7,856 nt of DNA from an uncultured Ignavibacteriota bacterium (lineage in GTDB: Bacteria > Bacteroidota > Ignavibacteria > UBA10030 > UBA8401), in NCBI GenBank assembly GCA_903907305.1, contig CAIVNT010000166.1, forward strand, positions 1 to 7,856. Direction: 5' to 3'. The number at the start of each line of letters is the position of its first letter. Position 1 is the first letter of the stretch. Positions 6,095 to 7,856 of the stretch are shown in pieces. A program made the translations under genes and the position numbers. The notes beneath the pieces were generated by a model. The model saw nothing but the letters and a program-made list of their open reading frames with translations, searched no databases and was not told the DNA's origin.

Positions 6095-7856
6095 ATGAGA
6101 TATTCACGATCGCTTCAGCGTTTAATTTTTTCTTTACTCCTTGCCGCATTCGTTCTTATTGCACAGAATGGCAGTGTCGCTTCAAAAGGCGAGGTTGCCG
6201 TCGGAAAGGACGGAATGGCAACGACGGCACATCCGCTTGCATCGAAAGCAGCTATGGAAATGCTCCAGCGCGGCGGAAATGCTGTTGATGCAGCAGTCGC
6301 AGCAGCATTCGCTATCGGTGTGGTGGAATCGGATGGATCCGGTCTCGGCGGCGGCGGCGCAATGGTCGTGTATCTTCAGAAAGAGAAGAAATCGATCTTC
6401 ATCAATTACTATCAGCAGGCATCAGAGAAGATCAATGAACTCGATTATAATCCGGCAACAGATAATAAAAGTGCGAAGGCGATCCTTGTTCCCGGAACTG
6501 CGGCAGGATTGACCGCCGCTCTCGAAAAATACGGTACGCTCCCGCTCGCCGATGTTCTGGCCCCTGCAATCCGTTACGCAGAGGAAGGATTTCCGCTCGA
6601 TGAGACACTCTCGAGCATTATTTTGGATAATAATGAGATCCTCCAAAAATATCCTTCAACTGCAAAGATCTATCTGCCTGAAGGCTTTCCTATTCAGCAA
6701 GGCGAGATTTTGAAACAACCGGAACTTGCCAATACGCTTCGTTTAATTGCACAACATGGAAGAAACGGGTTCTACGAAGGCCCGGTAGCAGAGGAGATCG
6801 TGAAAGGTGTCACTGAGAACGGCGGCAAGATCACATTGAAAGACCTGAAGAATTATCAAGCAGTGATCAGTGTACCGGTACAGGGAACTTACCGCGGATA
6901 TGAGATTCTCTCTGCCGGCGCACCACAGTCGGGTGCATCAATCATTCAAGCAATGAATATGCTCGAGTTTGCTGATCTGAAAAAGATGGGACATTTCTCC
7001 CGTTCCGCCAATACGACTCATCTCATGGCAGAGACGATGCGCCGTGTGTATGCCGACCGCACAGCGTTCATTCAGGATCCAAGATTCGCATACGTCCCAA
7101 CGAATGGTCTCATCTCCAAAGCGTATGCAGAACTGAGGTATAATGACATCAACATGTCTACCGCTGAACCAAGCGATTACCGGAAAACAAAGACCGGCAA
7201 TCCACTTCCATTTGACGGTGCCTCACCTTCACGCACGAAGAAGTCCGTAAAAAAAGAGTCTGCCGTACAGGACCGTGATGATGTAGATGAAGAACGCTCA
7301 TCATATAAAAAGGAATCTGATCCATTCGACAGTTGGGGGAAAAAGAAACAGAGCAAATCCGACGAATCCGTCAAAGAGGAAAGTGATGAGAACGGTCCAC
7401 CGAGTTCCGATGTCAACGTGAAAGACAAAGATGAACCGGAACGAAAAGAGATCGAATCCTCATCATTATATTATGATGATATTGAGAAATATTTTTCTGT
7501 TAATGTCCCGTTTGCCGAACCACCCGTGGTGGAGGGGGATGGACATACGACCCATCTCTCCGTTGCGGATAAATTTGGCAATGTTGTCTCACTAACGCAA
7601 ACACTCGGCACATTTTTCGGGTCAGGACTGACTGTCGCAGGGGTGATGATGAACGGTTCACTCTCAAATTTTTCTACAACGTCCGCCATCAATTCCATCG
7701 AGCCGAACAAACAACCCCGCAGTTCCATATCTCCCACTATCATTCTGAAGGATGGAAAACCGTTCATGTCCGTCGGTTCACCGGGTGCTTCGCGCATCGT
7801 TGCCACTATCATTCAATTGATCGTGAACGGTATCGATTTCGGTATGGATGCAGAGA
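6095..7856 (+). CDS. Gamma-glutamyltranspeptidase-family Ntn-hydrolase precursor, 3' end missing
   Basis: The frame is open from ATG 6095 to the window edge (587 codons visible). An in-frame TAA at 6080 rules out a longer form. A signal peptide (residues 1-29, 'SVAS' cleavage) marks it as exported. The GGT fold is clear: 'TTAHPLAS' (43-50), 'GGNAVDAAVAAAFAIGVVE' (60-78), 'GLGGGGAM' (83-90), 'PGTAAGL', 'QPELANTLRLIAQHG', and 'GHTTHLSVADKFGN' with the self-processing nucleophile T485. 'PRSSISPT' (S543/S544 match E. coli S462/S463) and 'GSPGASR' follow. About 85-100 C-terminal residues should be missing. In E. coli numbering the gamma-glutamyl pocket is replaced: R114 is Y106, N411 is G505, Q430 is S522, D433 is N525; oxyanion G484 is A565. 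A charged insertion lies before T485. The enzyme therefore probably self-cleaves into two subunits but may not use gamma-glutamyl substrates; an amide or acyl hydrolase role fits better. It lies downstream of the transporter/M14 cluster. Calling it a transpeptidase would overstate the evidence. Confidence 0.93.
   Translation, partial: MRYSRSLQRLIFSLLLAAFVLIAQNGSVASKGEVAVGKDGMATTAHPLASKAAMEMLQRGGNAVDAAVAAAFAIGVVESDGSGLGGGGAMVVYLQKEKKSIFINYYQQASEKINELDYNPATDNKSAKAILVPGTAAGLTAALEKYGTLPLADVLAPAIRYAEEGFPLDETLSSIILDNNEILQKYPSTAKIYLPEGFPIQQGEILKQPELANTLRLIAQHGRNGFYEGPVAEEIVKGVTENGGKITLKDLKNYQAVISVPVQGTYRGYEILSAGAPQSGASIIQAMNMLEFADLKKMGHFSRSANTTHLMAETMRRVYADRTAFIQDPRFAYVPTNGLISKAYAELRYNDINMSTAEPSDYRKTKTGNPLPFDGASPSRTKKSVKKESAVQDRDDVDEERSSYKKESDPFDSWGKKKQSKSDESVKEESDENGPPSSDVNVKDKDEPERKEIESSSLYYDDIEKYFSVNVPFAEPPVVEGDGHTTHLSVADKFGNVVSLTQTLGTFFGSGLTVAGVMMNGSLSNFSTTSAINSIEPNKQPRSSISPTIILKDGKPFMSVGSPGASRIVATIIQLIVNGIDFGMDAE
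7187..7519 (+). other. Charged low-complexity insertion at the large-subunit C-terminal end
   Basis: Residues ~365-475 of the GGT-like protein are rich in Lys, Glu, Asp, Ser and Arg and look disordered. In E. coli GGT only about 25 residues join the 'IDIN' helix to the nucleophile Thr; here about 132 residues separate 'DINM' (351-354) from T485. The family alignment resumes at 'GHTTH'. The insertion keeps the reading frame and carries no stop, so it is part of the protein and not an insertion element. Confidence 0.8.
7547..7555 (+). other. Predicted autoproteolytic site of the GGT-like precursor (Thr485)
   Basis: The codons for T485-T486-H487 follow Gly-His. In the GGT family the first Thr of TTH becomes the N-terminal nucleophile of the small subunit after self-cleavage. 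The neighbouring 'LSVAD..GN.VSLTQT' matches the family (T503 equals E. coli T409), so maturation chemistry appears intact. Confidence 0.85.

Noticed and set aside
6342..6362. GGC-repeat run suggesting a simple-sequence repeat or slippage site
   Set aside because: It encodes the conserved GGT glycine stretch 'GLGGGGA' and is explained by protein conservation.
6141..6512. 123-codon + strand frame inside the GGT-like gene
   Set aside because: It is out of frame with the conserved GGT motifs, and the translated product is Arg/Ser/Gln-rich without structure. The real frame starts at 6095.
6095..7856. Annotating the last gene as a standard gamma-glutamyltranspeptidase acting on glutathione
   Set aside because: The residues that recognise the gamma-glutamyl group are substituted at four aligned positions, so only the family is assigned.

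Overview
The window looks like chromosomal DNA from a member of the Bacteroidota/FCB group, most likely an Ignavibacteria-type lineage. The main evidence is the first protein, which ends in a type IX secretion sorting domain with the NYPNPFNPSTTIQF signature. It is preceded by a 'PVELLEFFGTA...LRWTTASE...FEIER' domain common in secreted proteins of these phyla. Base composition is moderate, and most starts have weak or no Shine-Dalgarno sequence. The taxonomic call comes from motif recognition, not a search.

Layout (all genes on the + strand, tightly packed, both outer genes cut by the window): (1) 2-2893, the C-terminal 963 residues of a large secreted protein: the end of an M23 (LytM-type) peptidase domain, a long beta-rich passenger, and a T9SS sorting domain. 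(2) 2898-4166, a divergent TRAP-type (DctM-like) large permease. (3) 4175-4321, a 48-residue hydrophobic protein with two predicted membrane segments, absent from ordinary gene calls because it is so short. (4) 4323-5441, an exported zinc hydrolase of the succinylglutamate desuccinylase/aspartoacylase (M14-like) family. (5) 5483-6037, a 184-residue exported protein of unknown function with an alternating beta/alpha pattern, resembling the family I remember as DUF6305. (6) 6095 to the window end, an exported gamma-glutamyltranspeptidase-family (Ntn-hydrolase) precursor that keeps its self-processing threonine. It has lost nearly all residues that bind a gamma-glutamyl group, and it carries a charged insertion of roughly 110 residues just before the cleavage site. 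Gaps between genes are 4, 8, 1, 41 and 57 bases, and no terminator hairpin is visible, so genes 2-5 and probably 6 look like one transcription unit.

How they may work together (inference): two exported hydrolases (M14-like and GGT-like) would act outside the cytoplasmic membrane on amide or acyl-amino-acid compounds. The TRAP-like permease would bring a product into the cell. The usual TRAP partners, the ~330-residue DctP receptor and the four-helix DctQ subunit, are both absent from the window. The 184-residue exported protein and the 48-residue membrane protein sit where those partners would be expected. This makes the cluster a candidate for an undescribed periplasmic hydrolysis-and-uptake system whose substrate cannot be named from sequence alone.

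No tRNA, rRNA, CRISPR array, insertion sequence or convincing terminator was seen. No stretch longer than 60 bases lacks a gene.
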